This document shows positions 37,707 to 46,317 of a stretch of DNA of 64,000 nt, piece after piece (position 1 is the first letter of the stretch; each line of letters opens with the position of its first letter). The notes below the pieces were generated by a model that searched no databases, had not been told where the DNA came from, and was given only the letters and a program-made list of their open reading frames with translations. The DNA comes from Terrimesophilobacter bigeumensis (GTDB lineage Bacteria; Actinomycetota; Actinomycetes; Actinomycetales; Microbacteriaceae). The position numbers were made by a program, and so were the translations under genes. The stretch is taken from assembly GCF_039537265.1 (NCBI RefSeq), contig NZ_BAABAE010000003.1:930001-994000 (forward strand). Reading direction: 5' to 3'.

Positions 37707-38329
37707 GCGAGACGCCGTCCAGCCACCTCGTGACCGGCGATGACGGTCTCGCGCGGCCCCCATGGGCATCCGTCGACCCGCTCCTGCGCGAGTACTACGA
37801 CACCGAGTGGGGCATGCCGGTGCGCGACGAGCACGGCCTGTTCGAGCGCATCAGCCTCGAGGCGTTCCAGTCGGGGCTCTCCTGGGCGACGATCCTGCGC
37901 AAGCGCCCGGCGTTCCGCCTGGCCTTCTCCGGCTTCGACCCGGATGCCGTGGCCGGTTTCGGCGAGGCCGACGTCGAGCGCCTGCTCGCCGACGCCGGCA
38001 TCGTGCGCAACCGGGCCAAGATCCTCGCGACGATCACGAACGCCGCGGCGACCGTCGAACTTCGGAACGACGCCGGCCTCGTCGACTTCGTCTGGTCGTT
38101 CCAGCCGGACTCGACGCCGACCCCTGGACCGGGGGAGCCCATGATCACCCAGTCGCCCGAATCGCTCGCCCTTTCCAAGGCGCTCCGAAAGCGCGGCTTC
38201 GTCTTCGTCGGGCCGACGACGATGTACGCGCTCATGGAGGCGATCGGCATGGTCGACGCGCATCCGGTCGGCAGCCATCGCCGCGGCAGCTCCGGCGTCT
38301 GGCCGGCCGCATCGAATACGTCGGGCTAG
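37703..38329 (+). CDS. tag: DNA-3-methyladenine glycosylase I
   Basis: A 208-residue base-excision enzyme of the TAG family. LREYYDTEWGMP, LFERISLEAFQSGLSWATIL and GIVRNRAKILATITNA are diagnostic, as is SKALRKRGFVFVGPTTMYA. The zinc-snap ligands of E. coli TAG are mostly lost: Cys4 aligns with Pro19, His17 with Tyr32, and Cys179 with Ser (AHPVGSHRR), while the third ligand His remains. The fold may be held without zinc. The GTG at 37703 overlaps the ogt stop. The 3' end overlaps the convergent membrane-protein gene by 4 bases. Confidence 0.92.
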   Translation: MSETPSSHLVTGDDGLARPPWASVDPLLREYYDTEWGMPVRDEHGLFERISLEAFQSGLSWATILRKRPAFRLAFSGFDPDAVAGFGEADVERLLADAGIVRNRAKILATITNAAATVELRNDAGLVDFVWSFQPDSTPTPGPGEPMITQSPESLALSKALRKRGFVFVGPTTMYALMEAIGMVDAHPVGSHRRGSSGVWPAASNTSG

Positions 38330-39126
38330 CGAACGGCCCGCGGCAACCAGGGCACGACCGCGGAGACCCGGGCCCGGTAGTCGGCGTACTCCGGATACTT
38401 CGACCGGGTGATCGACTCGGTGAAGATCGTCGAGCCGACGAACAGCAGGGTGAGCAGCACCGCCCCGGCGACCGTCCAGGTGAGGGCCCCGGCCGCGATC
38501 ACGCCGAAGGCGGCTATGGTCCACCACTGGGCCTGCTCGAAGAAGAAGTTCGGATGCCGCGAGACGGAGAAGAGGCCAGTCGTGAGAAAACGCGCGCCGG
38601 GTTCGCGCCCGGCGTCGATTTCGGCCTTCTTACGCCGATGGAAGTTCCACTGCTGCTGGTCGGCGACGGTCTCGCCGACCAGGAAGGCCAGGAACAGGAC
38701 GACGGCGACGCCATCGAGAATCCCGAACGGCCGGGGATTCTGCAGCGCAGTGAACGCCGGGAGGGTGATGAGCAGCAGCAGCAGGTTCTGGTAGATCGCG
38801 ATGAAGAGCAGGTTGAAGAGCTGGAAGCCGAGCGCCGGCATCCGCCCGCGCAGCACGGCCCAGCGATAGTCCTCGACGCCGGTGTAGCCGCCCTTCCGTG
38901 CGAAGTTGAAGGTCAGCCGGGCACCCCACAGCGTCACGAGAACGGCCATGGCATCCAGGCGCGCATCAGCGAGGCCGGCGAAGCCTGCGAACACCCAGAC
39001 GTAGACGACCGGGACGACCGACCACAGGCGATCGACCCACGATGTGTCTCCAGAGACGAGCGATGCAACCCAGCAGAACACGCAGGAGGCGACTGCGATC
39101 CAGATGACGACGATCAGGGCGATCAT
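38326..39126 (-). CDS. DUF1295 membrane protein (steroid reductase-like)
   Basis: A 266-residue integral membrane protein with about six hydrophobic spans (from LIVVIWIAVASCVFCWVASL to GAVLLTLLFVGSTIFTES). The DUF1295 motifs are FSVSRHPNFFFEQAQWW and ESITRSKYPEYADYRARVS near the C-terminus, plus TLWGARLTFNFARKGGYTG early on. The family is distantly related to steroid 5-alpha-reductases and isoprenylcysteine methyltransferases; its own reaction is unknown. It converges on tag and is divergent from pgsA, 41 bases away. Confidence 0.9.
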   Translation of the reverse strand: MIALIVVIWIAVASCVFCWVASLVSGDTSWVDRLWSVVPVVYVWVFAGFAGLADARLDAMAVLVTLWGARLTFNFARKGGYTGVEDYRWAVLRGRMPALGFQLFNLLFIAIYQNLLLLLITLPAFTALQNPRPFGILDGVAVVLFLAFLVGETVADQQQWNFHRRKKAEIDAGREPGARFLTTGLFSVSRHPNFFFEQAQWWTIAAFGVIAAGALTWTVAGAVLLTLLFVGSTIFTESITRSKYPEYADYRARVSAVVPWLPRAVR

Positions 39127-39153
39127 GCTCGAATCGTATCGCCCGGCGCTCGG

Positions 39154-39168
39154 TAGACTCTCCTCTCG
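39154..39168 (+). promoter_or_regulatory. -10 element of a near-leaderless promoter for pgsA
   Basis: TAGACT at 39154-39159, eight bases before the GTG start, with no ribosome-binding site between. Confidence 0.5.
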
Positions 39169-39785
39169 TGACGACCGAGAATTCGCAGCAGGTGAGCTCG
39201 CGGATCTTCACCGTCCCCAACATCCTGAGCTTCGTGCGGCTCGCGCTCGTCCCGGTGTTCCTCGTGCTCGTCATCCTGGGCGAAGACGTGCTCGCACTCA
39301 TCGTGCTCGTGGTCTCCAGCGTCACCGACTTCCTCGACGGGGTCCTCGCGAGGCGGCTCGACCAGGTCTCCCGGCTCGGCCAGCTGCTCGACCCCGCCGC
39401 CGACCGCCTCTTCATCTTCGCCACTCTCATTGGACTCGCGGTGCGCGGCATCGTCCCGTGGTGGCTCGTGACCATCATCGTCGGACGCGACGTGCTGCTG
39501 CTCGTCCTCGGCATCGTCCTCGCCAACCACGGCTACGGACCACTGCCGGTCCATCATCTCGGCAAGATCGCGACCTTCTGCCTGTTCTACGCGCTCCCGA
39601 TCCTCATGATCGGCCAGGCATTCCCGGTCGCGGCGCCGGTGAGCGACCCGGTCGGCTGGGCATTCGCCCTGTGGGGCGCCTTCCTCTACTGGTGGGCCGG
39701 CGTGATCTATATCGTGGAAACCCTGAGGGTGATCAGAATTCCGCGGGTAGTGGAGCCTGCCGAATCCGATACTCTAGGTGGCTAG
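39168..39785 (+). CDS. pgsA: CDP-alcohol phosphatidyltransferase (PgsA type)
   Basis: A 205-residue membrane enzyme with the family signature across DFLDGVLARRLDQ and SRLGQLLDPAADR (D-x2-D-G-x2-A-R-x8-G-x3-D-x3-D). Four to five membrane spans follow. It transfers a phosphatidyl group from CDP-diacylglycerol to an alcohol, most likely glycerol 3-phosphate (phosphatidylglycerol phosphate synthesis), but substrates differ among actinobacterial paralogues. The downstream FHA and MerR genes are in the order seen around M. tuberculosis pgsA2/garA. Confidence 0.88.
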   Translation: MTTENSQQVSSRIFTVPNILSFVRLALVPVFLVLVILGEDVLALIVLVVSSVTDFLDGVLARRLDQVSRLGQLLDPAADRLFIFATLIGLAVRGIVPWWLVTIIVGRDVLLLVLGIVLANHGYGPLPVHHLGKIATFCLFYALPILMIGQAFPVAAPVSDPVGWAFALWGAFLYWWAGVIYIVETLRVIRIPRVVEPAESDTLGG

Positions 39786-39796
39786 GGAGGATGAGG

Positions 39797-40273
39797 ATGG
39801 GCACGTCGAGCACAGGTGATCCGCAACCCGGGAACGGGCCCCGCGACGACGACACGACGGCCCACTTCGGCGAGGAGTTCGAAGCGCAACTCGCCGCCAT
39901 GGATGGCGAGTTGGCCCCGGAGGAGCAGGAGGCGATCGCCGCGCTCCCGCCTGGATCAGCACTTCTCGTGGTGCGACGCGGGCCGAACATCGGTGCGCGG
40001 TTCCTGCTGGATGCCGACGTCACGACCGCGGGGCGGCATCCGGATGCCGATATCTTCCTCGACGACGTGACCGTCTCGAGGCGCCACACCGAGTTCCTCC
40101 GCCACGGCACCGCGTTCGAGATGCGCGACCTCGGATCCCTCAACGGAACCTACTTCGATGGAGTTCGCGTCGACACGGCGCTTCTCACCGACGGTGCAGA
40201 AGTGCAGATCGGGAAGTTCCGTCTCACGTTTTACGCTTCACGCGTCGACCTGGCCCGTATGGCGCACGGCTAG
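39797..40273 (+). CDS. garA: FHA-domain regulator, GarA/OdhI type
   Basis: A 158-residue protein with an N-terminal tail holding a tandem-Thr motif (DDDTTAHFGEEFE; Thr20, Thr21), like the ETTxxF motif of GarA/OdhI that is phosphorylated by PknB and PknG. The C-terminal FHA domain shows the phosphothreonine-binding residues in GRHPDADIFLDD, TVSRRHTEF and GSLNGTYFDGVR. Known relatives bind and inhibit 2-oxoglutarate dehydrogenase when unphosphorylated. The ATG at 39797 is taken because GGGAGG ends 6 bases before it. It overlaps the MerR gene by one base. Confidence 0.92.
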   Translation: MGTSSTGDPQPGNGPRDDDTTAHFGEEFEAQLAAMDGELAPEEQEAIAALPPGSALLVVRRGPNIGARFLLDADVTTAGRHPDADIFLDDVTVSRRHTEFLRHGTAFEMRDLGSLNGTYFDGVRVDTALLTDGAEVQIGKFRLTFYASRVDLARMAHG

Positions 40274-40971
40274 TGGCAGCATCCAACGCACAGGCAAGGA
40301 CGCCTGCACCTCAGAACCTCCTCAGTATCGGGCAGGTGCTCGCAAGGCTGCGCCCCGAATTCCCCGACCTCACCCCCTCGAAGCTCCGCTTCCTCGAGGA
40401 GCGCCAGCTCATCAGCCCGGCGCGCACCGAGTCCGGCTACCGCAAGTTCTCATCGACTGACATGGACCGGCTGCGCTTCGTGCTCACCATGCAGCGGGAG
40501 CACTACCTGCCGCTCAAGATCATCCGCAGCTACCTCGACGAGCTCGACGCCGGGCGTCAGCCGGAGCTTCCCGGCACGGCGACCGGGCCGATCCCCACCA
40601 TCCTCCCGACCGAGCGGCGCTACCCGCGCGAGGAACTCATCCGCGAGGCGGGGGCGACCCCGCAGCTGCTCAACGACGCGGTATCGGCCTCCCTCATCGT
40701 CCCGGCCGAGCACTACGGCGAACCGGTCCTCGCGGTGCTGCGCTCACTCGTGGAACTGCAGCGCTCCGGCATCGAGCCACGACACCTGCGCGGGTTCCGG
40801 GCCTCGGCGGAACGCGAACTCGGACTCATCGAGAGCGCGCTCATCCCGGTCGCCCGACGCAAGGATGCCTCCAGCAGGGCCAAGGCGAGCGAGCTCGCCA
40901 GGGAGATCGCCGGCCAGCTGGAGATCGTTCGCAGCAGCCTCATCCGCTCTGCGCTCTCGAGACTCGACTGA
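40273..40971 (+). CDS. MerR-type regulator after the FHA gene
   Basis: A 232-residue protein with an N-terminal MerR winged helix (SIGQVLARLRPEFPDLTPSK; LRFLEERQLISPARTESGYR) and a long helical C-terminal part (SSRAKASELAREIAGQLEIV). There are no metal-binding Cys. It matches Rv1828 by position and domain layout; that group binds DNA as dimers and its effectors are unknown. The GTG shares one base with the FHA stop, so it is co-translated with it. Confidence 0.9.
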   Translation: MAASNAQARTPAPQNLLSIGQVLARLRPEFPDLTPSKLRFLEERQLISPARTESGYRKFSSTDMDRLRFVLTMQREHYLPLKIIRSYLDELDAGRQPELPGTATGPIPTILPTERRYPREELIREAGATPQLLNDAVSASLIVPAEHYGEPVLAVLRSLVELQRSGIEPRHLRGFRASAERELGLIESALIPVARRKDASSRAKASELAREIAGQLEIVRSSLIRSALSRLD

Positions 40972-41161
40972 GCGGTCGCCCGGAGAAGACCCGCCGCGGG
41001 CTAAGCGTTCCGCGGTAGACTGCCGGTTCGGGGATTCGACACGCCGAGAGCATTCGGCCGGATGTCGTTGCCTGACGGCGGACCCGTGGGTACCGTGGAG
41101 GCTGCAGGCGGAATGTGTCGCTGGATCTGACCGCATCGTCGAACAGCCGGAAAGGCATGTC

Positions 41162-41713
41162 ATGAGTGAACTCAGCAGTCGCAGCGAGGACGCGCGCTAC
41201 GACCTCGGCCTGCTCTTCACTGATGGGCTCCCCGAGCTCGACGACAGCGCGGGCTACCGTGGTGCCGTGGCGGCTCGCGCGGCGGGCATCAGCTACCGCC
41301 AGCTCGACTACTGGGCCAGGACCGAGCTGGTCGAGCCCACCGTGCGCGGTGCAGCCGGTTCAGGCTCCCAGCGCCTGTACGGGTTCCGCGACATCCTCGT
41401 CCTCAAGCTCGTCAAGCGGCTGCTCGACACGGGTATCTCGCTGCAGCAGATCCGTACCGCCGTCAACCAGCTTCGCGAGGCCGGCGTCAACGACCTCGCC
41501 CAGACGACCCTCATGAGCGACGGGGCGAGCGTCTACCTGTGCACCTCCAACGACGAGGTCATCGACCTCGTGAGCCGTGGCCAGGGCGTCTTCGGCATCG
41601 CGGTCGGCAAGGTGCTGCGCGAGGTCGAGAACAGCCTCGTCGAACTCGACTCCGTCAAGGGCGAGGACCCGGCCGACGAGCTTGCCGCGCGACGCGCGAC
41701 GAAGGCCTCCTAG
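41162..41713 (+). CDS. MerR-type regulator, Rv1830-like
   Basis: A 183-residue protein with a MerR helix-turn-helix (AGISYRQLDYWARTELVEPT, then RLYGFRDILVLKLVKRLLD), a helical linker and a C-terminal region of DUF-like strands (ASVYLCTSNDEVIDLVSRGQ). It matches Rv1830 in order and size. In mycobacteria that protein is linked to growth and antibiotic tolerance. The ATG at 41162 has GGAAAGG upstream. The 190 bases before it carry no other gene and presumably its own promoter. It converges on the ParA-like gene. Confidence 0.9.
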   Translation: MSELSSRSEDARYDLGLLFTDGLPELDDSAGYRGAVAARAAGISYRQLDYWARTELVEPTVRGAAGSGSQRLYGFRDILVLKLVKRLLDTGISLQQIRTAVNQLREAGVNDLAQTTLMSDGASVYLCTSNDEVIDLVSRGQGVFGIAVGKVLREVENSLVELDSVKGEDPADELAARRATKAS

Positions 41714-41737
41714 CGCGTATCCGCGCTGGGACCTCTC

Positions 41738-42724
41738 CTAGCCCCGGAGCGCCCCGAAGGGGTCCTGCTCGGGCGGCTGCGGTGGCCGGTCGAATGGGTT
41801 CTGCGGATTCTGTGGCGGCTGCTGCAGGAACGGGTTCTGCTGCGGCTGCTGCGGCTGCTGCAGGAACGGGTTCTGCGGTTGGTGCGGCGGCGGTGCCTGG
41901 GGGGCCGCCTCCGGCTGGTCGAGCGGAACTCCGACCACCGGGATGCGCCCGGCCCGGATGACCCGGTCCAGCAGTTGGTCGAAGTTGTGTGCCATCTCCT
42001 GGGCGCTCTCGCCCGGCCAGACGTGCAGCGGCTTCGCAGCGCCCTGGGCCTGCTGCAGCGACGTGCGCTCCGGCAACTGCGGGCTGAGCACGAGCGGCCC
42101 GAACATGTCGCGCAGCTCCTTGATGCGGAACTGGTGCTCGAGGGACTGCACCTTGGCGCGGTTGACGATGATGCCGAGCGGCTGCAGGCGCGGCGAGAGG
42201 CCGCGCCGGATCTCCTCGATCGCGCGCAGCGCCCGGTCGGCGGCGGCCACGGAGAAGAGTCCGGGCTCGGTGACGATCGTGACGCGATCACTCGCCGCCC
42301 ACGCGGTCCTCGTGAGCGCGTTGAGAGACGGCGCGGAGTCGATGAGCACGAGGTCGTAGTCGGCCTCGAGGTGGGCGAGCGCCTCCTCGAGCTTCCAGAT
42401 GTCCCGGATGCTCGGATGCGGCCCGTCGAAGTTGATGGCCGACGGGCTGCCGATGAGCACGTCGATCTTCCCCGGCCGTCCGCGCGTCCAGCCGCTCGGT
42501 GCGATCGCCGCACGGACGACCTTCTCCTTGGGGGAGGCGAGCACGTCGGCGATGTTGAGATGGCCGGTGACGCTGATATCCATACCGGTCGAAACATCCG
42601 ACTGAGGGTCGAGGTCGACGACGAGGGTGCGCAGTCCGCGGGCGAAGGCCGCAGAGGTCAGACCCAGCGTCACGGTGGTCTTTCCGACGCCTCCTTTGAG
42701 AGAGCTGACGCTGAGTACATGCAC
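41738..42724 (-). CDS. ParA-like ATPase with NPF-repeat tail
   Basis: A 328-residue deviant-Walker ATPase: SSLKGGVGKTTVTLGL at the N-terminus, VVDLDPQSDVSTGMD and LVLIDSAPSLNALTR. The last 55 residues are Gln/Pro/Asn-rich with repeats QNPFLQQ, QNPFLQQ and QNPFDRPP, probably a flexible interaction tail. The GTG at 42724 gives the usual start (HVLSVSSLKGG). There is no ParB partner. A role in positioning a cell-pole or wall complex is possible but not shown. It is divergent from pyc, with 142 bases between the starts. Confidence 0.88.
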   Translation of the reverse strand: MHVLSVSSLKGGVGKTTVTLGLTSAAFARGLRTLVVDLDPQSDVSTGMDISVTGHLNIADVLASPKEKVVRAAIAPSGWTRGRPGKIDVLIGSPSAINFDGPHPSIRDIWKLEEALAHLEADYDLVLIDSAPSLNALTRTAWAASDRVTIVTEPGLFSVAAADRALRAIEEIRRGLSPRLQPLGIIVNRAKVQSLEHQFRIKELRDMFGPLVLSPQLPERTSLQQAQGAAKPLHVWPGESAQEMAHNFDQLLDRVIRAGRIPVVGVPLDQPEAAPQAPPPHQPQNPFLQQPQQPQQNPFLQQPPQNPQNPFDRPPQPPEQDPFGALRG

Positions 42725-42866
42725 GAGTAAAGACGATACCTTCACTAGTCTGAAAGAACCTAAATCTTCAGGTCGACGGAGACCGAGGTTTTTCCAAGGT
42801 CGCCCGTGCCGGGAATTATCCTTGGACCGCCCGTGCGTCTTTGGACCATCCGAAGAGAGGACAGCC

Positions 42867-45800
42867 GTGTTCACCAAGATCCTGGTCGCCAATCGAGGTG
42901 AGATCGCGATCCGTGCGTTCCGCGCCGCCTACGAGCTCGGAGCGAGGACCGTGGCCGTATTCCCCTGGGAGGACCGGAACTCCCTGCACCGGCTCAAGGC
43001 CGATGAGGCGTACCTCATCGGCACGGAGGGGCATCCGGTGCGGGCCTACCTCGACGTCTCGGAGATCATCCGGGTCGCGAAGGAGTGCGGCGCCGACGCG
43101 ATCTATCCCGGTTACGGCTTCCTCTCCGAGAACCCCGAACTCGCCGAGGCCGCCGCAGCGGTCGGCATCACCTTCATCGGACCGGGCCAGTCGGTGCTCG
43201 AGATGGCCGGCAACAAGGTCACCGCGAAGGCGCATGCGATCGCCGCGGGCGTTCCCGTGCTCGCATCCACTCCCGCGTCGAAGGACATTGACGTGCTCAT
43301 CGCAGGGGCGGAGGAGATCGGCTTCCCGATCTTCGCGAAGGCGGTCGCGGGAGGCGGCGGCCGGGGGATGCGCCGGGTGGATGCACCGGAGGACCTGCGC
43401 GGCGCCCTCGAAGCGGCGATGCGGGAGGCCGACAGCGCATTCGGCGACCCCACGATGTTCCTCGAGCAGGCGGTGCTCCGGCCCCGCCACATCGAGGTGC
43501 AGATCCTCGCCGACGCCACCGGGCAGACCGTGCACCTCTTTGAGCGAGACTGCAGCGTGCAGCGCCGCAACCAGAAGGTCGTCGAGATCGCTCCGGCCCC
43601 GAACCTCGATGACGACATCCGCCAGGCGCTCTACCGCGACGCGATAGCGTTCGCGAAGTCGATCGGCTACGTCAATGCCGGAACCGTCGAATTCCTCCTC
43701 GACACCGTGGGGGAGCGCGCGGGCCAGCATGTCTTCATCGAGATGAACCCGCGCATCCAGGTCGAGCACACCGTGACGGAGGAAATCACGGATGTCGACC
43801 TCGTCCAGGCGCAGATGCGCATCGCCTCGGGGCAGACGCTCGCCGAACTCGGACTCGAACAGGAGAACCTCCGCCTGCGCGGGGCGGCCCTGCAGTGCCG
43901 TATCACGACCGAGGACCCGGCGGAGGGCTTCCGGCCCGACACCGGCAAGATCACGACCTACCGCTCCCCGGGCGGTGGAGGCATCCGGCTCGACGGCGGA
44001 ACGATCGATCCGGGGACGAGCATCAGCCCGCACTTCGATTCGATGCTCGTGAAGATGACCTGCCGTGGTCGCGACTTCACGGCCGCCGTCGCGCGTGCCA
44101 AGCGCGGGCTCGCCGAGTTCCGCATCCGCGGTGTCGCGACGAACATCCCGTTTCTGCAGGCGGTGCTCGACGACCCGTCCTTCGCGGCGGGCGACATCAG
44201 CACCTCGTTCATCGACGAGCGGCCAGAGCTCGTACATGCCCGCCCGTCGAAGGACCGCGGGACCAAGATCCTCAACTGGCTGGCCGACGTCACCGTCAAC
44301 CAGCCGAACGGCAACGGGGGAGACCTCGCGAACCCCGCGCTCAAGCTGCCTGTCGTCGACCTGGACGCCGTACCTCCTGCCGGATCGCGCGACCGTCTCC
44401 TCGAACTCGGCCCCCTCGGATTCGCGGCGGCGCTCAGGGGGCAGGCCGCCCTCGCGGTGACTGAGACGACCTTCCGCGACGCCCACCAGTCGCTCCTGGC
44501 CACCCGGGTGCGCACGAAGGACCTCGCGACCGTCGCGCCGCACGTCGCGCGGCTCACGCCAGAGCTGTTCTCGATCGAGGCCTGGGGTGGGGCCACCTAC
44601 GACGTCGCCCTGCGCTTCCTCGGGGAGGACCCCTGGGAACGGCTCGGCACCCTGAGGGAGGCGGCCCCGAACATCGCCATCCAGATGCTCCTGCGCGGCC
44701 GCAACACGGTGGGCTACACGCCGTACCCGACGAAGGTCACGGATGTCTTCGTGCGCGAGGCCGCCGCGACCGGCGTCGACATCTTCCGCATCTTCGATGC
44801 TCTCAACGACGTCGACCAGATGAGGCCGGCCATCGACTCCGTGCTCGACACCGGAACCACCATCGCCGAGGTGGCGCTGTGCTACACGGGCGACCTGCTC
44901 GATCCGGCAGAGAACCTCTACACCCTCGACTACTACCTGCGACTGGCCGAACAGATCGTGGACGCCGGCGCCCACATCCTCGCCGTCAAGGACATGGCGG
45001 GCCTCCTGCGCGCGAGCGCCGCTGAGCGGCTCGTAGCGGCCCTGCGCGAACGATTCGACCTTCCTGTGCACGTGCACACCCACGACACGGCAGGCGGGCA
45101 GCTGGCGACGCTGCTGGCCGCGAGCCGCGCGGGGGCGGATGCCGTGGACGCCGCGAGCGCGCCCATGGCCGGCACGACGAGCCAGCCCTCCCTCTCCGCG
45201 CTCGTGGCCGCCCTCGCCAACACGGAGCGCGACACGGGGATATCCCTCCAGGCCGTCTCCGACCTCGAGCCGTACTGGGAAGCCGTCCGCCACGTCTACC
45301 GGCCGTTCGAGTCAGGTCTTCCGGGGCCGACCGGAAGGGTGTACCACCACGAGATACCTGGCGGCCAGCTCTCCAACCTGCGCACCCAGGCCGTGGCCCT
45401 GGGGCTCGGCGACCAGTTCGAGAAGATCGAGGACTGCTACGCGGCGGCCAACCGCATCCTGGGCCGTCCGCCGAAGGTGACGCCCTCCTCGAAGGTCGTC
45501 GGCGACCTCGCCCTCGCTCTCGCCGCAGCGGATGCCGACCCCGACGACTTCGAGCAGAACCCGGGCAACTATGACATCCCCGATTCGGTCATCTCGTTCA
45601 TGGCGGGCGAGCTCGGCGATCCGCCGGGCGGCTGGCCAGAGCCCTTCCGCAGCAAGGTGCTCGCGGGACGAAGCGTCTCGATCGAGGTCGGCGAGCTCGA
45701 CGCGGAGGACAGCGCCGCGCTCGACGGTGATCCGGATGCCAGGCGCGCGACCCTCAACCGGCTCCTCTTCCCGGCCCCTGCGCGCCAGTTCGAGCAGACC

Positions 45801-46274
45801 AAGGAGCTGTTCGGAGACCTCTCCGTCGTCGACACCGTCGATTACCTGTACGGGTTGCGCGCGGGCACGGAGCACGTCGTCGACCTCGGGACCGGGGTGA
45901 GCCTCATCGTGGGGCTCGAGGCGATCGGCGAGGCCGACGACAAGGGTATGAGAACCGTCATGACGGTCATCAACGGGCAGCTGCGCCCCGTCTTCGTCCG
46001 TGACCGCTCGATCACGGTCGAGAGCAGGTCGGCCGAGAAGGCGGACCCCGCGCAGCCCGGCCAGGTGCCGGCACCGTTCTCCGGGGTCGTCACGCTCAAG
46101 GTCACCCAGGGCGACCTGGTCACGGCTGGGCAGGTCGTCGCAAGCATCGAGGCGATGAAGATGGAGGCGGCCATCACCTGTTCGGTTGCCGGGCGCATCG
46201 GGCGGCTCGCCATCCCGATCACACAGCAGGTCGACGGCGGCGACCTTCTCGTCGTCATCGAACCGCAGTCGTAG
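42867..46274 (+). CDS. pyc: Pyruvate carboxylase
   Basis: A 1135-residue multidomain enzyme that makes oxaloacetate from pyruvate, bicarbonate and ATP. Biotin carboxylase is at 1-455 (ILVANRGEIAIRAF; KAVAGGGGRGMR; FIEMNPRIQVEHTVTEE). The carboxyltransferase is at about 530-800 (ETTFRDAHQSLLATRVRTKD; HTHDTAGGQLATLL). The C-terminal biotinyl domain carries the Lys in SIEAMKMEAAI. Length and domain order are normal for the single-chain form. The GTG at 42867 is preceded by AGAGAGG. It replenishes the TCA cycle during growth on sugars. Confidence 0.97.
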   Translation: MFTKILVANRGEIAIRAFRAAYELGARTVAVFPWEDRNSLHRLKADEAYLIGTEGHPVRAYLDVSEIIRVAKECGADAIYPGYGFLSENPELAEAAAAVGITFIGPGQSVLEMAGNKVTAKAHAIAAGVPVLASTPASKDIDVLIAGAEEIGFPIFAKAVAGGGGRGMRRVDAPEDLRGALEAAMREADSAFGDPTMFLEQAVLRPRHIEVQILADATGQTVHLFERDCSVQRRNQKVVEIAPAPNLDDDIRQALYRDAIAFAKSIGYVNAGTVEFLLDTVGERAGQHVFIEMNPRIQVEHTVTEEITDVDLVQAQMRIASGQTLAELGLEQENLRLRGAALQCRITTEDPAEGFRPDTGKITTYRSPGGGGIRLDGGTIDPGTSISPHFDSMLVKMTCRGRDFTAAVARAKRGLAEFRIRGVATNIPFLQAVLDDPSFAAGDISTSFIDERPELVHARPSKDRGTKILNWLADVTVNQPNGNGGDLANPALKLPVVDLDAVPPAGSRDRLLELGPLGFAAALRGQAALAVTETTFRDAHQSLLATRVRTKDLATVAPHVARLTPELFSIEAWGGATYDVALRFLGEDPWERLGTLREAAPNIAIQMLLRGRNTVGYTPYPTKVTDVFVREAAATGVDIFRIFDALNDVDQMRPAIDSVLDTGTTIAEVALCYTGDLLDPAENLYTLDYYLRLAEQIVDAGAHILAVKDMAGLLRASAAERLVAALRERFDLPVHVHTHDTAGGQLATLLAASRAGADAVDAASAPMAGTTSQPSLSALVAALANTERDTGISLQAVSDLEPYWEAVRHVYRPFESGLPGPTGRVYHHEIPGGQLSNLRTQAVALGLGDQFEKIEDCYAAANRILGRPPKVTPSSKVVGDLALALAAADADPDDFEQNPGNYDIPDSVISFMAGELGDPPGGWPEPFRSKVLAGRSVSIEVGELDAEDSAALDGDPDARRATLNRLLFPAPARQFEQTKELFGDLSVVDTVDYLYGLRAGTEHVVDLGTGVSLIVGLEAIGEADDKGMRTVMTVINGQLRPVFVRDRSITVESRSAEKADPAQPGQVPAPFSGVVTLKVTQGDLVTAGQVVASIEAMKMEAAITCSVAGRIGRLAIPITQQVDGGDLLVVIEPQS

Positions 46275-46317
46275 CGCGTTGTAAGCTAGAGGGTCCGATC
46301 AGGAAAGGCGCCCCGCT

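Noticed and set aside
41800..41890. Tandem DNA repeat as a mobile or regulatory repeat
   Set aside because: The repetition is explained by codons of the QNPF/Pro-Gln tail of the ParA-like protein.
42816..45293. 825-residue open frame opposite pyruvate carboxylase
   Set aside because: Antisense shadow of pyc, whose domains are complete on the plus strand.
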